64,000 nt of DNA, taken from Macrosoma leucophasiata. Its lineage: Eukaryota > Arthropoda > Insecta > Lepidoptera > Hedylidae. A program made the translations under genes and the position numbers. The stretch's first letter is position 1; every line of letters starts with the position of its first letter. The stretch lies in assembly GCA_036365455.1 (NCBI GenBank), contig JAWQUS010000016.1, positions 18,437,001 through 18,501,000 of the forward strand, read 5' to 3'. This document shows, one piece after another, positions 43,122 through 54,900 of the stretch. The notes under the pieces were generated by a model that had not been told where the DNA came from, ran no database searches, and worked only from the letters and a program-made list of their open reading frames with translations.

Positions 43122-46100
43122 TTAAATCTTAATATTATTTAGCAAAATAAATCTAGCTAAAATTCTATAAATTTTTAAATCATTATAACAAAGAAGACAG
43201 ACTATAGAGGACGGGAGTGGGATTTTGAGGGAAATAAGATCTGCATAAAAAGAGGAATGGTCGTAGGAACAACAGGAGAAAAAGATATGGTTGACATCCC
43301 CAACGACATCCGCTCCACAAGCACAGTTAGAACTCTCAATTATACGCAGCTTTGATAGGTGCTGTGGTGTACAAGTATGCCCTAATCTGATCCTAGTTAT
43401 AATACTTGTACATCTTCTATTCAGATCCAAGGAAAAGAACCATGGTTTCAGAGGGATGCTGTTTTGAATATTGGAGTAATATACGCCTTTCCTTTGACTA
43501 CTGTCTTTCCACAAATCTTGCCAGGCAGAGCGAAGCGAAAATTTAGGAATCGTTAACAAGTCAGGACAGTATATTTTATAAGGGTAGATGTCCCCATTCT
43601 GTACGGCATCATTTGCAAGGTCATCGGCTTTGATGTTGCCAATAATTCCACAATGTCCTGGGATCCATGCAAACTGAACTGTATAATGTTTTTGGTAGCA
43701 ATCATATAACAAACGTCTGATGTCAAAAATAATAGGATTTATTTTGGTAGAACGAAAAGGGAATATTAGTATCGCTTGCAGTGCACTTAATGAGTCTGTG
43801 AAAACAACAGCTTTGCGTAATTTGAAGATACATACGTATTCAATGGCTTTAAATATACCAAACAGTTCCCCGGTAAAGACAGATGATTCAATGGGCAATT
43901 TAATTTTTTCTACTATTTTATATTGCGAGTGATAGATTCCAACACCGACACAGCTGTTATCGTGTTTTGAAGCATCCGAAAATATAAGATTGTAATCTGG
44001 GAACTTTTCGTTTACAATGAGATTAAATTGGTCATTAACATATTCAGTTTTCGTTATATCTAGGTCAAGGTGTACCATGGGAGAGAGCGTTAAAGATTCG
44101 TAAGAACACTGAAAAATTGGGAGAGTCAAAGATCTATAAACTGGAGCAGACAAAGACAAATATTTACGGAAACTAATCACTAAACAAGGAATGTGTTTGT
44201 GCGACCAATAAGGAGAGTTATCAATGTATTCGGATAAAATTTGTAACTTACTTAATATTGGATGATTAGAAAATTGTAAACTTCGAAATAAGTATTTATC
44301 ACTAAGGAATTGCCTTCTTAAATGCAACGGAGGCTCACAGCATTCAACTTGTAGGGCATTGATAGGGCTAGATCTCATCGCACCACTAATTATACGCAAT
44401 GATTTGTATTGAATATTATCAAGTTTTTTAAGGGCAACTGCACTACATGGCTCAAGTAGAAAAGTTCCGTAATCAAGTACACTTCTCACTAAGGCATTGT
44501 ACATCATTTTTAAATAAAAGGGATGAGCACCCCACCAGACACCCGAGAGGCATCTAAGTATATTTAATAGTTTTTCACACTTATTGGCTATAAAACTACA
44601 GTGTGGTAATCCAGTTAATTTTGAATCAAGCAAGACACCTAGAAATTTGCAACTATTTTTCACCGGGATAGGAGTATTGCCATAATGAACAGAGATAGGT
44701 GGAGGCATGCGAGATCTAGAAAACAGAACTATAGTGCTTTTTGATGCTGATAAATCAAGACCGTTTTTATCCAACCAGATCTTTAGCCTAGTGAGGGATA
44801 ATGACAATGAATTGCTAGCGATATTAATATTGCGATTAATAGAATACATCAGAAGATCATCGGCATATTGTAAAACTCTTACATTACCTTCTAAAGAAGC
44901 ATCTAAATCATAGGTATAAATGTTATATAATAAGGGGCTTAAAACGGAACCCTGTGGCAGACCCTTAAAAACAGAGCGAACATGTTTATTATCATCGTCA
45001 AATAAGTAAATCAATCTATCCATTAACGTATTAGTAATAAAATTTATGAATATTTTAGGAATATTAAGTTTTAAAAGCTTCTCCCTGAGTACCGAAATCA
45101 CGACATTATCATACGCTGAAGTAATATCTAAAAAGGCTGCAACTACAGATTCATTTTCCGAAAACGCAAGACGTATGTCTGTGGTAAAGAGGCTGAGGCT
45201 ATCAATCGTACTTTTTCCTTTTCTAAAACCAAACTGAGTTGAGCTTAACATCTGATTCGATTCAAGGAACCACTCCAGTCGATGTTTTATCAATTGTTCG
45301 GTAATTTTTAACAATACTGAGGAAAGGGCTATTGGGCGATATGAGGTTGCAGAAGATGGCTCTTTGTTGGGTTTTAAAATAGGAATTATTATCTGAGCTT
45401 TCCAAGAACTAGGAATGGTTCCGGCAGTGACAATAGAGTTTATAATGTCCAAGTAATATAATTTAGAATCTTGATTAAGATGACTAACAAAAGAATACGG
45501 TATGTTGTCGTGACCCGGAGCAGAGTCTTTTACGGTCCCTAAAATGTTATTTAATTCCTCATATGAAAATGGTGAACTAAGACCTATTAGATCAGTTGGA
45601 TGAATCGAAAGGGGGATAATATTCTGTGGGACTGAAGACGGAGCTATGTTATCTAAAAACTCTTCCACAAGAGTAGACGGTAAATAACATGAGGGCGAGT
45701 TATCAATACCGAGCCGATATCTTCGAATGTTTTTCCATACTAGTGAGGCAGGAGTGCTGGGAGAAATAGAAGAACAAAATTTAAACCAGCTCTCTTTCTT
45801 TTTTTTCTTAAATAGAATTTTCACGGAACTCATAACATTTTTTAAAAACAAGAAGTTATTCAACGACATATTATGTCTGTACTTAGTCTCCGCTTCTTTC
45901 CTTTTTTTGATTGCCTGTTTGCATTCATTGTCCCACCATGGAGGACAAGGAAGCGCAGATGGATGTTTTTTGGTTGGAAATATTTCATTTGCTGTCTCTA
46001 TCATAATATTGGCGAGAGACGCAGCACGACATGACACACTTTGCGTAGTACCTAGAAGTGACATTCTGTTATCGACCTTTTTGCTGTAATTGTTCCACAT

Positions 46101-46826
46101 TTCATCCCTGACATTAGTCAACTTATATTTAATACGCAGCGGCTTTTGTGGTAGAATTTTTTTTTTGGTTGGAAATTTTATGAGAATAGGGAAATGGTCA
46201 CTACCAAATGTGGATGAAAGAACGTCCCAGGTAAACATAGACGCCAAATTTGGTGTGCAAAAAGATAAATCCACAACACTTTTACCCTCATTAGGCCTTG
46301 TTCGTCTTGTTGGTAAGCCGTTATTTAAAATACAAAGGTTATGGTTATCAATGATTTCCAGTAACTTGTCGCCGAAATGGTTTGAAAAACTACTGCCCCA
46401 GGACTCATGATGAGAATTAAAGTCGCCTAGTATTACATAATGTGGACTTTGCAAGGTAGTTAATAAGTTATTTATTTCGGACATAATTGCAGAAGACGGA
46501 TGCGGTATGTAGATTGAAATAAAACACAAATTCATGACTTCAATAGCGACTATAGAAAATTCTGGATTGTGTGCTGGAAGTGAAATTAGTTTAAAGGGAT
46601 AAGATTTCTTAACAAGAATGGCAACACCGCCATAACCATCTGATCTGTCTTCTCGGATAATGTTATAATTCCTAACCTTAAAACTAAAATCTGGCTTTAG
46701 CCAGGTTTCTGAAATTGCTAATAAAATAGGATTATACGTATTTATTAAATAAATTAAATCACTTTTCTTGTTGACTATACTTCTACAGTTCCACTGTATT
46801 ATGTTGGCTTTGTAAGCCATTTTCAA
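43122..46826 (-). CDS. LINE ORF2: endonuclease, reverse transcriptase, RNase H
   Basis: A 1234-residue frame. Residues 8-220 are an APE-type endonuclease (IIQWNCRS, ETW with E40, LGDFNSH with D135 and N137, SDHFP with H211). Reverse transcriptase spans about 470-740 (TSYRPIALSS, FLDITSAYD with D567, GLPQGSVLSPLLYNI, QYADDLLMY with D656 and D657). RNase H spans about 945-1075 (FSDAS with D951, ELFG with E987, FTDS with D1011, IPGHCGIIGN and D1068). A cysteine group CACGADVVGDVNHIFFSC near the end is the usual C-terminal CCHC-type motif. All catalytic residues are present. It overlaps ORF1 by 44 bp in another frame, so it is probably reached by re-initiation or frameshifting. Confidence 0.93.
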   Translation of the reverse strand: MKMAYKANIIQWNCRSIVNKKSDLIYLINTYNPILLAISETWLKPDFSFKVRNYNIIREDRSDGYGGVAILVKKSYPFKLISLPAHNPEFSIVAIEVMNLCFISIYIPHPSSAIMSEINNLLTTLQSPHYVILGDFNSHHESWGSSFSNHFGDKLLEIIDNHNLCILNNGLPTRRTRPNEGKSVVDLSFCTPNLASMFTWDVLSSTFGSDHFPILIKFPTKKKILPQKPLRIKYKLTNVRDEMWNNYSKKVDNRMSLLGTTQSVSCRAASLANIMIETANEIFPTKKHPSALPCPPWWDNECKQAIKKRKEAETKYRHNMSLNNFLFLKNVMSSVKILFKKKKKESWFKFCSSISPSTPASLVWKNIRRYRLGIDNSPSCYLPSTLVEEFLDNIAPSSVPQNIIPLSIHPTDLIGLSSPFSYEELNNILGTVKDSAPGHDNIPYSFVSHLNQDSKLYYLDIINSIVTAGTIPSSWKAQIIIPILKPNKEPSSATSYRPIALSSVLLKITEQLIKHRLEWFLESNQMLSSTQFGFRKGKSTIDSLSLFTTDIRLAFSENESVVAAFLDITSAYDNVVISVLREKLLKLNIPKIFINFITNTLMDRLIYLFDDDNKHVRSVFKGLPQGSVLSPLLYNIYTYDLDASLEGNVRVLQYADDLLMYSINRNINIASNSLSLSLTRLKIWLDKNGLDLSASKSTIVLFSRSRMPPPISVHYGNTPIPVKNSCKFLGVLLDSKLTGLPHCSFIANKCEKLLNILRCLSGVWWGAHPFYLKMMYNALVRSVLDYGTFLLEPCSAVALKKLDNIQYKSLRIISGAMRSSPINALQVECCEPPLHLRRQFLSDKYLFRSLQFSNHPILSKLQILSEYIDNSPYWSHKHIPCLVISFRKYLSLSAPVYRSLTLPIFQCSYESLTLSPMVHLDLDITKTEYVNDQFNLIVNEKFPDYNLIFSDASKHDNSCVGVGIYHSQYKIVEKIKLPIESSVFTGELFGIFKAIEYVCIFKLRKAVVFTDSLSALQAILIFPFRSTKINPIIFDIRRLLYDCYQKHYTVQFAWIPGHCGIIGNIKADDLANDAVQNGDIYPYKIYCPDLLTIPKFSLRSAWQDLWKDSSQRKGVYYSNIQNSIPLKPWFFSLDLNRRCTSIITRIRLGHTCTPQHLSKLRIIESSNCACGADVVGDVNHIFFSCCSYDHSSFYADLISLKIPLPSSIVCLLCYNDLKIYRILARFILLNNIKI

Positions 46827-48369
46827 TGTTTAAGTTTTGTAAGAGTATTTCAATTATTCTAGCAACGTTGGACGGTAAAGAAATGTTGAATTGGGCTAGA
46901 GTATTGAATAGAGCAGATATAATATTAGCGGATAAGCCCTGGTCTTGTCCGCGTTCGAAGTTATACTGCGAGTTTATGACACAACCATCAGATGGTTGAG
47001 GCATATCATAATCTTTAATGAGATTCTGATGTGCCTCTCTATCGTACCCCTTGTTTGAATTCGGTGAAGGGCGAGACTTGAGAAAAACTGTTTTTTTATA
47101 TGATTTTGTGTTGAATTTATTATTATGACTAGACTGATTACCGACAGTATTATTGTTTTCAGGAATGGATTTAAATAAAGATGGTGATAAAACTTGTGCA
47201 TATGATTTTATATTATTTGATGGATACATTTTGGAGGCTTCTGCATGAGATACACAATTTTGTGCCATATATACTTTAATTTCTTTTTGTCTACTAAATT
47301 CTGGACAAGATTTACTAGTGGCTGAGTGGGGACCTGAACAAATGCAACAAAGCATATCACCTTCGATTCTACATGATTCACCACTGTGTTCCTGTCCACA
47401 TTTATAGCAACGGGGTTTTGATCTACATTGTGTCTTGGTATGACCATATCGACAGCAATTGTAACATTGAATAGTGGGAAATATGTACAGGTCTACAGGA
47501 AGAGCATTATAACAGATAAAAATTCGTTTTGGCAATACCTGCCCATCAAATGAAAATACAACAGATTGAGAAGGTTTCCACTCTGGGGTGCCATTTATTA
47601 TTACTTTATAGTTAATGCGCCTTACTTTGATTATGTTGCCACAACCAAAAGGCAGTGAAGTGTTGGCTATTATTTCCTCAGGGGACCATTCATTTGGGAT
47701 ACCTTTGACTATCCCAACTCTTGTGATATTAACAGATGGTATAAAAGCTTTAAGTTTACTAGCTGTTAAAATATCAGACTCAATAAATAAATTAGCATCT
47801 GTGTAGTTCAAGAAAGATAATTGTATACGATTCCGACCTAATCTTTTCACACTGCCGTTAACAATATTTTGGATATTGTGTTTTTTAAGAAAGTTACCAA
47901 ATGAAATAGGATGTAAAGTTGTGCCATCATTGGGAGCCGACTGTAGTCGTTGGACATGGACAACAAATGGAGAAGCATCTGTTTTATTGTAATATCTCCT
48001 GCTCTGAAAAACATTGCTCTGTTCCTGGATTTTATCAGCATCTTCGTTATTCTGAATGTTAAATGTTTGCATAGGGGGAACATGTGAATGTGGGACTTCA
48101 ATGGGTTGAGGGTTTTGATCCATAACATTTTCCTCTTCGAGACAATGGCATCCAATATCCTTTTGACCTCCTATATTTTTCCTCTTTTTTTTATTGCAGT
48201 GCTTACATATTTTATGCAAACGACTGCGTTTCCTCGAATTTGATTGGGGAATCGAACAATCTGTGTCAATACTTGATTCGTCGTATTCGACTGTGACAAA
48301 ATTACTCGCGGGAGGAACAAAATTGTCCGCCGGAGAAACTGTGCCCCCGGGATCAGGAGGCTCGTTCAT
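46783..48369 (-). CDS. LINE ORF1: gag-like nucleic-acid-binding protein
   Basis: A 528-residue frame. The N-terminal part is Ser/Pro- and basic-rich (NSRKRSRLHKICKHC). The middle, about 130-290, has the look of an RNA-binding gag fold (FVVHVQRLQSAPNDG, GIVKGIPNEWSPEE). Three CCHC zinc knuckles follow: C302-C305-H310-C315 (CYNCCRYGHTKTQC), C321-C324-H328-C333 (CYKCGQEHSGESC) and one near 341-355 (CCICSGPHSATSKSC). Such proteins coat the element RNA and help target-primed integration. The reading frame is unbroken. Confidence 0.9.
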   Translation of the reverse strand: MNEPPDPGGTVSPADNFVPPASNFVTVEYDESSIDTDCSIPQSNSRKRSRLHKICKHCNKKKRKNIGGQKDIGCHCLEEENVMDQNPQPIEVPHSHVPPMQTFNIQNNEDADKIQEQSNVFQSRRYYNKTDASPFVVHVQRLQSAPNDGTTLHPISFGNFLKKHNIQNIVNGSVKRLGRNRIQLSFLNYTDANLFIESDILTASKLKAFIPSVNITRVGIVKGIPNEWSPEEIIANTSLPFGCGNIIKVRRINYKVIINGTPEWKPSQSVVFSFDGQVLPKRIFICYNALPVDLYIFPTIQCYNCCRYGHTKTQCRSKPRCYKCGQEHSGESCRIEGDMLCCICSGPHSATSKSCPEFSRQKEIKVYMAQNCVSHAEASKMYPSNNIKSYAQVLSPSLFKSIPENNNTVGNQSSHNNKFNTKSYKKTVFLKSRPSPNSNKGYDREAHQNLIKDYDMPQPSDGCVINSQYNFERGQDQGLSANIISALFNTLAQFNISLPSNVARIIEILLQNLNIENGLQSQHNTVEL

Positions 48370-48575
48370 AGTCCCTTACTTGAATATTTACAATATGTAC
48401 AAAAACTTACCAAACGTAAGAAGAAATATATACAACTAAATAATGAAAAGAAAATAAAAACAGATATATACAATTTTACCCAGACAGAATGCTATTAATT
48501 TACAAAAAAACAATTTAGCCAAAAAAAACACGCCCGCGCTTTTCGGAATTTCCCGCCGTTTCCCTTTAAAGACTT

Positions 48576-49625
48576 ATTTCCAATTGAATATTCTTCTTTT
48601 TTCATTCCATGGATTTTTTGTCGACTTGACTACTATTTTTAGTATTTTTATATTTTTTTCTTTTTTGCCCTAAGTATTATGGCTACATGGCTATGATCTT
48701 TTTTAAATTGTTTTACGGCACCGGATTCAAGTTCTTAAGAGGGCAGTCTGCGACCGTGAGAATTTATTTTTGAACTCACACATAGAAGTTTTCTACTCAC
48801 ACAAATAGATCACGCAGTATAGAATACGTACGCTAGGAATTGACAAGAACTGATATAATTACCGTATCCATCGCCTGCTTACCTCGGTAGAATGTTTAAG
48901 AACGTTACAAAAAACACGCAATATATTGGGCCATAGTTCATCGCAACCTTTATAGGTGCGGTCTTAGTATAAGCGTTATGGGTGTATTGATTTAATAATT
49001 CTGTGAGATTTAGAAAATGTAAAGCATATATTTTTTTCTCAATGCTATTGAACCTGATTAGAATAAAACTACATAAAATTATTTCAAATTATTTTCATCT
49101 ATTATTACTATAAAATATTGGTCAATTGCAATCATTCTGAAGCAAATTTTTTATGTAACATTTGCGTACCGCTAATGTAGTTGTTTTGATTTTACCACTC
49201 TATTCTTTTTAAATTTATTGCTTAAATAATGACCCGTTAGTCGCTTATAAAACGGTAATTTCATCTTTTAAATCCCGAGATAAAGTCTTTTATTTAATTT
49301 TCATTTATTTTTACAATTTTACGGTAACTAACAGCTATTTACAAATATATTATAAATAAACCTGTAGATACATGTCACTGAGAGTTACAGATATGAACCA
49401 CATATAAGATTAGAAGTAGGAATTCGAATCGGTTATTCATAATTTGACTATTGTAGAATAAAGATAAAAAAAAAAAAACAAAATTAATTACAAAAAGAAA
49501 TACAAACGCATATGTAGGTATATAGTTTCATATGAGAGTTAATAATGCTATCTAATTATTACAATTACATTGCTAAATAAGTAAGTGTTTAAGATTACGC
49601 ACGAAAATATTGAATAAATCAATAT
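48576..49625. other. AT-rich gene-free stretch after the LINE
   Basis: The first 170 bp appear to continue the Rep-H-like repeat interrupted by the LINE. Beyond that I see no gene, structured repeat or ORF of note. Confidence 0.4.
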
Positions 49626-49629
49626 CCAA

Positions 49630-49955
49630 AGGAGGCGGTCCAAAACTGTATGGAGCTTGGGAATGCACCTTGTACAATATTGAGAGAAGAAGCATAAAAT
49701 CATTTTCCGTTATGCAAATAGTTTATTATACCTTCAATTAATTTTCGTAAGTATATTTCAAAAACAAGAATATCATAGTAGCAATATGATGATATGTCGT
49801 TGTCATACAAAAATTACATAAAATAAATATTTCCGACAAAAAAACAACGATTCAAATAATTTTTGTGTATTTTTCCATGATTCTACGTATTTTTCTCTAT
49901 CTTTTGACATAGCGTACAAGGCGCTGGTCCAACATGGAACTTGTCCTTTTCATAG
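49630..49955. repeat. Rep-I repeat, uninterrupted copy
   Basis: The sequence GGAGGCGGTCCAAAACTGTA to CAAGGCGCTGGTCCAACATG matches 14490-14995 without the inner insertion found there. The two copies differ by scattered substitutions and small gaps. The class is unknown. Confidence 0.65.
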
Positions 49956-50140
49956 CTAAGATATTGAATAAGCAAGAGGCTCTTATGATAAATGAATTCT
50001 GCCTATAGCTTTCATCTTAGTGTCGATTTTCATGTGCTCAGTAATCCGATGTGCGTACTTGATATACACCGGAGTGGCATCTATGGAAACCAAATTGTTC
50101 GTTTGGGATCAGGCGACGCACCTACTCGTGCAAAGTCTCT

Positions 50141-50276
50141 GGGTGAGATTCACAGATCGCACTACGACTTTACTTTGAGCAAAGTATGCTTAAAACTATC
50201 AGTAAAGTATGAGTTTTGACAGTTATAAGCGTACTTTTTCTCAAAGTACAATCGTAGTGTGATCTGTGAATCTCAC
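50141..50276. mobile_element. Rep-E MITE, short form
   Basis: The ends GGGTGAGATTCACAGATCGC and GATCTGTGAATCTCAC are inverted, and a further AGTAAAGTATGAGTTTTGAC matches the interior of the long copy at 15923. It is 136 bp and non-coding. Confidence 0.75.
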
Positions 50277-50924
50277 AATTAGAGAGACGAGCGCAGATGA
50301 CACGTTCGTAAATCTTACTGAGGGAACTTAGCAGACTTGTCAACCTATACGAAGAGGCCTGATATTTAGGCTTACAGAATTTACGAAACCCGATAACTGT
50401 GGCCTCTTCCTCCGAGGGTGGAAACAGAATTATTTAAAGGTTGTGTTAAATATCTGAATAAATACGCCTATAAGGGGAAAATGTAGATGGTACAGTTGGA
50501 GACACCGTCCGTACCTGGTTCTTTTTACACTTTCAGACACTTCATCAGATCTAACACTTATCTATATGTGAAAGGATCATCATTGTTTTCATTGCGATTT
50601 TGAACTGCGTGTCGGATATAGAGCCGGTTTCGTACATTCTAGATTACATGAAAAAAAAAACGTTAATTAGGTACATACTTAATTTACATTTTTTTGTATT
50701 GTCATGTAGTCGTCAGAGTACGGCTTTGCAATTGTATCCGATACTCGCGCCCCACCCCGTTGCAAGAAAACAATCGAAAATACGGATGACGGACGGACGT
50801 GCGCTCTCCTAGAACACTGGTTTGGTACTGCCAAAACGTAGTATTTGTATACTCTTTGGGCACTGCTTCCGAGACGGTCCCCTTAACAGCCAATCTTCAG
50901 TATTTTTATTTTATTTTTCTTATG

Positions 50925-51240
50925 ATAATGAATATCCATATGGAAGATGACGATGATTGGATGCTTCCATGTGCAATATGATGAGATGGTGAGATGGCTC
51001 CAGTAAAGTGATGGGGACTTTACTAGGAGATTTTACGAAGTGTTGGAGGCAACATGAAAAATCTTTTCTCACTTCATAATATCACTTTCCTACACCCGTG
51101 AACGTTATCGAATGTTTTATGATAAAAATCCCACCATTTTTACACATAAAAACGCGACTGTACATAAATTTTGAAAATAATAATACGAAGCAACACAGCT
51201 CTTTTCCGCGTTCCCGCCAAAACCTTGTGTTAGTTGTGTA
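50925..51240 (+). repeat. Rep-H repeat, first of two neighbouring copies
   Basis: From ATGAATATCCATATGGAAGA to CCGCGTTCCCGCCAAAACC this matches the next copy at 51290-51640 at most positions. It is preceded by CCTTAACAGCCAATCTTCAG, which also precedes the second copy. Two near-tandem copies of about 350 bp result. Confidence 0.75.
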
Positions 51241-51289
51241 TTTTTTTTTTATAATTGTTTTACGGATTCAAGTCCTTAACAGCCAATCT

Positions 51290-51640
51290 TCAGTAATATT
51301 TAATTTATCTTCATTTCTTATTATAATGAATATCCACATGGAAGATGACGATGATTGGATGCTTCCATGTGAAATATGATGAGATAGCTCCAGTAAAGTG
51401 ATGGGGACGTTACTAGGAGATTTTTCAAAGTTTTAGAGGCAACATGAAAAATCACTTTTCACTTCATAATATCACTTTCCTACACTTGTAAACGTTATCG
51501 AACATTTTATGATAAAAATCCCACCATTTTTTACACATAAAAACGCGACTATACACGAACTTCGAAAATAATATTACGCGGAAAAGAGCTATTTCACTGA
51601 CATAGCTCTTTTCCGCGTTCTTACCAAAAACTCCCTTGAG
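51290..51640 (+). repeat. Rep-H repeat, second copy
   Basis: The unit repeats AACAGCCAATCTTCAGTAAT, ATGAATATCCACATGGAAGA and the ending TTTTCCGCGTTCTTACCAAA. A perfect 15-bp inverted repeat (CGCGGAAAAGAGCTA) lies at 51577-51591 and 51603-51617. It ends about 340 bp upstream of the RRS1 start. Confidence 0.75.
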
Positions 51641-51714
51641 TACGGAATCATAGGGATGGCGATCTGACTGAGATCAATTAATCGGTAAATCGATCTATAG
51701 CACTGGATCGATCT

Positions 51715-51818
51715 ACCGAATCTTGACCTATATTTGTTAAAGTTATTGTAACATTTCACATCCTTCTCTAACCTAAAGAAATCGGTTATATATCGTGGTG
51801 CAACCCAGGCTTAGTATT
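51715..51818. mobile_element. Rep-F MITE, partial
   Basis: The block ATATTTGTTAAAGTTATTGT, then AACATTTCACATCCTTCTCT and TCGTGGTGCAACCCAGGCTT matches the family at 16751 and 29277. It is shorter than the others. Confidence 0.55.
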
Positions 51819-51982
51819 AAATATCGGGTCAGTGTCTCTAGGATTAAAGAAATCATTTCCTTTGGTCAATCACACGTGGTTTGGTTGTCAAAATTATTGT
51901 CGTCGAAACGTCAATGTGCGAAATAGGTTATATTTACATGTTGTTACACTTGGTACAGAATTACCAAATAGATTAGTTAAAC

Positions 51983-54900
51983 ATGGATATAGTTAACGAG
52001 ATATTGGAAAGAGAACAGAAAAAAGCTGAGAAATATAAGCCTATTACGGTAGAGAAACATCTCGAAGTAGATTTGGATATCGGAACTCTTTTAGCGTCAG
52101 ACACAAATGATTTGGATGCAAAATTATTAAAGTAAGTTGATTTATTGAACATAGATTATTTACATAGGTAACAATTCAATTATGATTTTATAAAAATACT
52201 TTTTTTGTCCATTAACGTTGCATGTCTCATGATAAGTGCAGTCATAAAAAAAAGACTTGTTTGTTTTTAGTTCAAAAAACGACCGAGATGTATACCTGGA
52301 GGCATTATCTAGAGATAATACTCAGCTACTGCTGAACAAAGTCTGGGAACTCCCAACCGAGCGAATAGACGAAGCTATAGTTGTCAGATTGCCAGCTCCT
52401 AAAACTGTCTTACCTAGATCCAAACCTGTGCCACTACCTCGACAATTAACAAAATGGCAGGAATTCGCCAAGTCCAAAGGCATTACCAAGAAAAAGAAAG
52501 ACAAACTGCAGTGGGATGAACAGCTACAAAAATGGGTGCCGCTGTTTGGGTATGTTAATTTTCTTTCTCATTCATTGATGTTAATTGATTTCAATTGAAA
52601 ATAAAATAAATTCATATTTATACCTTTTTTTAGATATTCTTTGTTGATGGAAACAAAAACAACACTTGGTAGTCACAAATGTTTAAATAAATCATGATTA
52701 TTTTGCCCTTCTGCTAAGTATTTTATAATTTTATGCTTTGTTTGTAAGACTTGGTTTTAGCAATATGCATCTTGACATGATATGCATAAGGTCTGATGTT
52801 ATTTGTGTCACCTTATGTGTCTCACGTTGAGAAATCTTGTGTAAGTCAATTTCTTTGTGTAAGAAATACTAAAATAGTAGTGAACTTTTCTTGAGGATAC
52901 TTGATTCAATCTCTGAGTAGGTTTTAGTATACTTTCTTTTCTCTTTTCTTTTTGGGATTTACAAAAAAAAAAATTGAATTGTATAAAAGTACAATCAGTA
53001 CATTTTTTTTTAATCCGAGTTGAATCTGTCTTGATATTTTATCTTCAGAAACTAAGAAACAATTTCTGATGTTTAAAAAATTATGGAAAGAATTGTACAA
53101 AAAAAGAAGCAAGAGAAAAAAAGCTGTTTCTTTTAAAACAGAACCCTACATTGCACATGGACCAATACATACTTGCCCAGTATTTTTTATCAATATATTT
53201 ATTATAAACCAATGTAGAACTTGGCATATCTAATATCCAACATCACATCTAATATAACCATTACATTTCAAGAATAAAATTGTTGCACATAAACCACTAA
53301 CATTAATTAATTTATTTAATGCTTTATTAAACATTGTTCTTACATAAGCATAAACATTTAAAATGGACCCTGCATTAAGCTAGGTTTATATCGCAGTGGT
53401 CCTTAATAATTTCCATTAAGATAAAAACAAGACAACGATTCGGTTATTTGAGAACATATTAGCCATCTTTGTTCAATCTTCTAAACATTTTAAAAAATCC
53501 ACCTTAGGTTCAAAAGAGCAGCAGCTGAGAAAGAGAAGAATTGGTTGATAGAAGTACCGCAACATGTGGACCCAATGACGGATATGTATGAGAAAAAGGC
53601 ATCTGAGAAAACTGAGAAAGTGGCCAAAAATGAATTGCAGAGGCTAAAGAACATTGCCAGGGCGAGAAAGGTTAAGATACCGAGGGTTGGTCTACCAGTC
53701 ACATCTGACAAAGCATCAGCGACACAGGTAAAATCCCTACTGCTCCCCTACTATCCCTAGTACTAATATTATAAATGCGAAAATGTATGTTTGTCTGTCT
53801 GTCCCATTTTTACGAGTGTACACTATATGTTGTTAAGTTAAAAAGGGATGTAATGACTGAAAAAAAAAATTAAGATCTTACGAAAGACAAATGAAGTAAT
53901 AAGTGAATAAGTTGTCTCTCGTTACAGCAGATGACAGACAGTAAGAGTAAGTCTGTTCTGGCCGAAATCCTTAAATTAAGACAAAGTGGTTGTTTCCACA
54001 TTTGTGTAGGCAAGATTACAAAGTTTTGTAAGATTTTAATTCAGCTGAACACAACCAAATAATTTGATTGGACACAACCGAAAAGACCAAACATGGTCGA
54101 CCTGGACAGATGGCAACTCTACAGCTTATGGAAATTTAAAAAAAATACTATTTAATATAAATTCTTTCCAGCTTGCCACTGCAGCTACAGTCGCAAAAGC
54201 ATCAACAGCATCTCTCGGTAAATTCCAAGACAAACTGCCCAAAGAAAAAGAAGCTAGAGGCAAGGGTATCCATGAACTAATACCGGGCAAAGAACGGAAA
54301 CGCAAAGCTCCCATACCCACACCACAGGCCGAACGAGAGAGCAATTTGAACCTTATTGATAAGATTCTTAATAAAATGCCCAAGATTGACATGGAGAAAG
54401 CAGTTGCTAAACATATACACGATGAACAAATACAGTGAGTATAAGTCCAGATATTAATATTAAATAACTTTTTTTAATCATATAATCATCTACTTCAGTA
54501 GTAGTAGCAGGCCACTACTGCTGCGCCGGGGGTGTAGGTTCGATCCCCGGGTCATGGTCAGGATGCATGCGGGATTTAACAATTTCTCGGCAGTTTCTTG
54601 GTGCCCCCCTCGGAGTTTGGTTATATGCCGTAGCAAATGACAAAGAGTCAAAAGGGTAACTGGCGAACAGTGTAATAGTATCTTTGCATGTATGTATCAA
54701 TTATCAATGCATGAATTTACCACTGCACACCTTCGGAGTATACTGGGAGATATTTTTTCGGTGAGCACGATGAGTACGTAAAGTCGTCTCCGTGTCTGAC
54801 TCTCTCCACTCATTTCTATTTTTATGTAATGATGTCTGACAAGCATACAGTTCATATTAGTAAATAGTAAGCTGTAGCGTACATATAGGCAAATAGGTAG

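Larger units (their letters stand above)
42869..48562 (-). mobile_element. full-length two-ORF LINE (RNase H-bearing, I-like)
   Basis: A minus-strand element runs from about 48562 to a poly(A) tail (T run at 42869-42889). The 12-bp sequence CCTTTAAAGACT flanks it at 42857-42868 and 48563-48574, a target-site duplication. Both ORFs are open: ORF1 with three CCHC knuckles and ORF2 with endonuclease, reverse transcriptase and RNase H. The 5' end is GC-rich (GGCGGGAAATTCCGAAAAGC on the minus strand). Intact frames and matching duplications mean a recent insertion. The RNase H domain points to the I-type group of non-LTR elements; the exact clade would need a tree. Confidence 0.92.

Noticed and set aside
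45727..46410. Two plus-strand frames inside the LINE
   Set aside because: They are antisense shadows of ORF2, which has all its catalytic motifs on the minus strand.
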